From IMG/VR virus record IMGVR_UViG_3300042868_005039, positions 1 through 31,576 of that record: a DNA stretch of 31,576 nt; one strand, 5' to 3'. Every line of letters begins with the position of its first letter. The first letter of the stretch is position 1. The notes below the pieces were generated by a model that saw only the letters and a list, made by a program, of their open reading frames with translations, had not been told where the DNA came from and did no database searches. Positions 28,655-31,576 of this stretch are shown in pieces. The position numbers were made by a program, and so were the translations under genes. The DNA comes from a virus.

Positions 28655-30832
28655 TTAACACCCTATACAGGCGTTGTTGTTAGGCTGAAAGCCCTGAATC
28701 AGTGCGGAAAACTTCATTTGTGCAAGTTTTCTATAAGAGGTCTTGTTTGAAAAGTCCTGAACGGTGGCAACGTCCAAATCTCCACTAACAAATATGGATT
28801 TGTCCTCAAAAATAAGGATCGGACATCTCGTGGCAGAGAATACCGCATTCCGTGTTTCTAAGTCCAAATAATCACTATGCAAATCTAGCGTTAAATCAGA
28901 ATAATTGGAAGGTCTTTGATACGTTCCATCTGAGTTACGATAAATGCTTTCTTCAATCTTTGGCTTCTGTCCTGCCCCGTTGATGGGTAGCCGTAACTGT
29001 TGCATCCAACCGTAGTAATACTCAAAGCCCTCAATAATGGCATCCTCAGACGATCCGAATTGCCACATTGAACTGAAGCAATCCTCATTGTTCAAGTAAA
29101 GTGTATTCGAAAAGGCAAAGATTGATTGATAAGGGTAGTTGTCATCGTATAGCCCGAATACATAGCAACCATCAGGTGCAGAGGGGATTGTGACAGTTGC
29201 TAGGAATTGGGTGGCATTTTCCGTTTGTTGTACAAATTGATTCGTATAAGGAGGTAATGGTGGGTCTCCAATTAGATTAACGGCTAATTGAACCTGATAA
29301 TCTCCAATCTGACAATCCAAAGCACAAGTGGTTACCGTAATTATCCCATAAAATGGCAAAAACTCATCTCCAGTTGCTACAAGTTCAACAGATACAGTAT
29401 AATCATCCGTTGATAGACTTTCAATAAATGCAGCTAATTGGGCATCTGTGGTCAAGGCAACTGTAGGTAATGGAATAGCTAAAATATGTTCTGATGTGCT
29501 ACCAAACCCAAAGTAGATTCCTAACTCATAAGTTGCAGGGTCTGCAATGTTACTATTAATTTCCAACCTGATTAAATTCCACCCTGCCCAATCATCCACA
29601 TAATTGTTAACAAAAATAATAGGTTTTAAACAACCAAATTTTGCTTGCCCAATCTCACTCACAAAATTCAGGTTCTCATCGAACAGACCGATCTGGCAAG
29701 AAGTCAATCCGGTCAGGTTGGCCTGTTCTGGAATGATGTTGAATTGATATGTGTCACCCGTCTTGATTGGCATCTGGAAGGTGTCTACCTCTTCAGGTTC
29801 ACATCCGTTGTCAAACTGGATCAAATCCATGTCGTACCAATTGCTAATGTACAATTGTGCGTCTACGGGTTCATACGGTAACTCTGTGGCAATGGGATAA
29901 TATAATAAGAACAGTAACTGATCAGTTTCATATTCAAGATCAATTACAAACCTCTGGAAGTACCAGAACGTCCCGTCAGTACGTGCCATTAAGACAAACG
30001 ACCTTTCACCACTAAATATAATTTGAACTCGTTCAGTAGCCCCAGATGAATCCGTAGCAACCCCTATGCTGTAATCATCTGGAAGATGCAAGAGATTGAT
30101 TGCATTAATCAGGTCACTAGCCGTCAAAGTCTGGTCAGCGATGGTCAATGAAATGATCCGTTCCATCAGACTCAGGATGTAATTCTGAGATGGACTCAAA
30201 GCTGAAAAGGTCACAGAATTCACCGGGGCAAATGGATTTGATTGTGCCGGATACCGACCAACAACGCCCGTGTCCAGATCAACCTCCCAATCCTTTCCTC
30301 TAGCAATTGAACTGGTTGCAATGCCCGTTGTCTTGTCGAATGAATAGGTAATCGGGAATATGGCTGAACCGTTCTGATAATAGATTTCTAAGGCCCGTTT
30401 AACCAACAACTCCACATCTACAATCGGGTCATCGTAGGCTTGTGTAGCCGTAACAATAGTATAAGCGTCGAACACGGAATCAACCACAATACCATCGACC
30501 AAGTCCAATGTCATGATTACTTTCTGCGTTGAATCAACCGCATGGAGTTGGTCATTCTGGACATTAAATATCAATGTCTGAGTCCCTGAAATGGTTGGGT
30601 AAGGCTTCGGATAAACCAATCTTAATTCACCACCTTCTTCTGGCAGATTCAAGACGAATATATTGAACTGAAAGTTCTTGATGGCCTCGCCAATGGTTTG
30701 ACCGACCAAATCCCCATTCGAATAAAGGTTTTGGAATTCTTTACACAAAGTTGATTGTAGACTGTACCCTGGCTCAAAGCCACCATTAACATTGGCCGGA
30801 CTGAATCGGTAGAAAGGATGTGCGTTGCCCAT
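28655..30832 (-). CDS. Large structural or tail-like protein (725 aa)
   Basis: The protein begins MGNAHPFYRFSPANVNGG. It is beta-rich with acidic strands and few charged helices (VDVELLVKRALEIYYQNGSAIF is one of the longest). A central segment TFQMPIKTGDTYQFNIIPEQ and Cys-containing parts (SCQIGLFDENLNF, CALDCQIGDYQVQL) look like beta-sandwich modules of tail tips or baseplates. No membrane or enzyme motif. It starts with a TAATG overlap with the gene upstream and ends in NNACIGC. Confidence 0.5.
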   Translation of the reverse strand: MGNAHPFYRFSPANVNGGFEPGYSLQSTLCKEFQNLYSNGDLVGQTIGEAIKNFQFNIFVLNLPEEGGELRLVYPKPYPTISGTQTLIFNVQNDQLHAVDSTQKVIMTLDLVDGIVVDSVFDAYTIVTATQAYDDPIVDVELLVKRALEIYYQNGSAIFPITYSFDKTTGIATSSIARGKDWEVDLDTGVVGRYPAQSNPFAPVNSVTFSALSPSQNYILSLMERIISLTIADQTLTASDLINAINLLHLPDDYSIGVATDSSGATERVQIIFSGERSFVLMARTDGTFWYFQRFVIDLEYETDQLLFLLYYPIATELPYEPVDAQLYISNWYDMDLIQFDNGCEPEEVDTFQMPIKTGDTYQFNIIPEQANLTGLTSCQIGLFDENLNFVSEIGQAKFGCLKPIIFVNNYVDDWAGWNLIRLEINSNIADPATYELGIYFGFGSTSEHILAIPLPTVALTTDAQLAAFIESLSTDDYTVSVELVATGDEFLPFYGIITVTTCALDCQIGDYQVQLAVNLIGDPPLPPYTNQFVQQTENATQFLATVTIPSAPDGCYVFGLYDDNYPYQSIFAFSNTLYLNNEDCFSSMWQFGSSEDAIIEGFEYYYGWMQQLRLPINGAGQKPKIEESIYRNSDGTYQRPSNYSDLTLDLHSDYLDLETRNAVFSATRCPILIFEDKSIFVSGDLDVATVQDFSNKTSYRKLAQMKFSALIQGFQPNNNACIGC

Positions 30833-31374
30833 TATGATATCGGGAATTTAGTGTACGTGCCGTAAACTCTAAGGCTGTAATCACCTTCTGTTGCATCAGA
30901 GAATGCTGAGAGTGCTAGACCGCCTGAGTTTTCTGCTACTTTAAATGTCAAAAATAAATTATTTGTACTTGGCAAATTAACAGGAAAGGTTAATATAGAT
31001 GTTGTGCCAGAGCCAATACTAACATCCATAGTCGCACTAAATGCTTTGACATTACTCTCAACCGTGCCAATAATTGACATATAACCCGTAAAGTCATATT
31101 GAGTCGTTCCGTCATCAATCATTAGAATAGTAGCCGCAATCAATTGCAGATAACTAACCCCGTCATCTTCTACTAATAGAATTGGGTTAGTAGCCATGCC
31201 TTGAATTGCAGCCGTGTCTGTGATGGTTACATCAAACTCATATCGCATCGCAAAGGAATCATTGACATCCTCGTTATATGCCCTTTCTTCATCTGGTGTG
31301 ATGTCACCAGTTTCATTGTTGACAAATAGAGCCGCATTGGCCGCATTTAGTTCTTCTCTTGTTTTCTGTGCCAT
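30832..31374 (-). CDS. Hypothetical virion protein (180 aa)
   Basis: A short N-terminal helix (TREELNAANAALFV) is followed by an acidic turn (NETGDITPDEERAYNEDVNDS). The rest is a beta-rich body (FAMRYEFDVTITDTAAIQGM, ILLVEDDGVSYLQLIAATIL) with serine-glycine rich strands. Composition suggests a tail or baseplate component. It is coupled to both neighbours by TAATG overlaps, so it belongs to the long virion operon. No family recognised. Confidence 0.5.
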   Translation of the reverse strand: MAQKTREELNAANAALFVNNETGDITPDEERAYNEDVNDSFAMRYEFDVTITDTAAIQGMATNPILLVEDDGVSYLQLIAATILMIDDGTTQYDFTGYMSIIGTVESNVKAFSATMDVSIGSGTTSILTFPVNLPSTNNLFLTFKVAENSGGLALSAFSDATEGDYSLRVYGTYTKFPIS

Positions 31375-31576
31375 TAGATTTCGAATGTTAAGATTGATTC
31401 AAGGGCTTCAATTTGACGGGCAGAGAATTTCATATCTTCACCTTCTAAGGACAATACTTTCAAATCCAAATCCTCCATTTCACCCGACTCATCCCATCTC
31501 TTAAATACTATTGAATCTGCAATTGTGTGATATTGCTTTAACTCGCCTTCAGCATACACTTCCTTTTTTGGCAGTA
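31374..31576 (-). CDS. C-terminal part of a hypothetical virion-operon protein
   Basis: The frame stays open to the right edge, so the visible GTG at 31559 is probably internal. The visible part has an acidic helix (LKQYHTIADSIVFKRWDESGEMEDLDLKVLSL) and a final segment ARQIEALESILTFEI. The beginning of the protein is outside the window, so no length or function can be given. Confidence 0.5.
   Translation of the reverse strand, partial: LPKKEVYAEGELKQYHTIADSIVFKRWDESGEMEDLDLKVLSLEGEDMKFSARQIEALESILTFEI

Noticed and set aside
1-31576. Integrase, attachment site or lysogeny module
   Set aside because: No recombinase, repressor-Cro pair or repeat at a tRNA end was found, so temperate life cannot be claimed from this window.

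Overview
The window is a piece of a tailed double-stranded DNA phage genome. The host is most likely a member of the Bacteroidota. Every promoter I can support has the Bacteroidota form (a TTTG or TTG box, about 19-21 bp, then TAnnTTTG), and leaders are A-rich with almost no Shine-Dalgarno sequence. No integrase or host gene is visible, so nothing shows whether the phage is temperate. It could be a virus from a metagenome.

Layout. Most genes read on the minus strand, right to left. The right end (about 31576-23400) holds virion genes: a partial gene, three structural or tail-like proteins, the portal, a Mu F-like minor head protein and another virion protein. A plus-strand cassette (about 18940-23405) with its own promoter and terminator interrupts them and carries small proteins, three probable glycosyltransferases and two methyltransferases. 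The minus-strand virion block then resumes (18928-14804) with two neck or tail-completion-like proteins, a GT25 glycosyltransferase with a private promoter, a small protein, a scaffold-like protein and the probable major capsid protein. A bidirectional terminator closes this block. Next is an early region: plus-strand SSB-like genes and an HTH regulator (13198-14681), and a minus-strand replication block (13143-8890) with a VRR-NUC nuclease, a tail-anchored coiled coil, a structured RNA, a replication initiator-like protein, DnaB helicase, and a lipoprotein metalloprotease at its end. A plus-strand lysis cassette (6244-7467) lies beside a tRNA-like element. The left end (6082-1) holds many small proteins, a ParB-methyltransferase fusion, a DUF5681 protein, the terminase large subunit, and a gene pair that looks like frameshifting tail chaperones directly ahead of the first codons of a probable tape measure gene.

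The strongest candidate for something undescribed is a small RNA found twice: minus strand about 11887-11779, and plus strand about 24502-24590. Both copies have a TAnnTTTG promoter box at the 5' end, a middle TTGGTTTT hairpin and a long 3' stem of the form AAAGCCTGA...CGGGCTTT capped by an 8-nt loop. In each copy 7 nt of that loop are perfectly complementary to an upstream loop segment. The 7-nt sequences differ completely between copies, so the contact appears to covary as a kissing loop. Each copy ends 10-31 nt before a start codon (an HNH endonuclease in one case, a DUF3820 protein in the other).

Other notable points are the -1 frameshift site, the phage-encoded lipoprotein metzincin expressed with replication genes, a palindromic operator inside the GT25 promoter, and a portal with a DnaJ-like zinc motif. 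All functional names come from reading motifs by eye; no database search was made.
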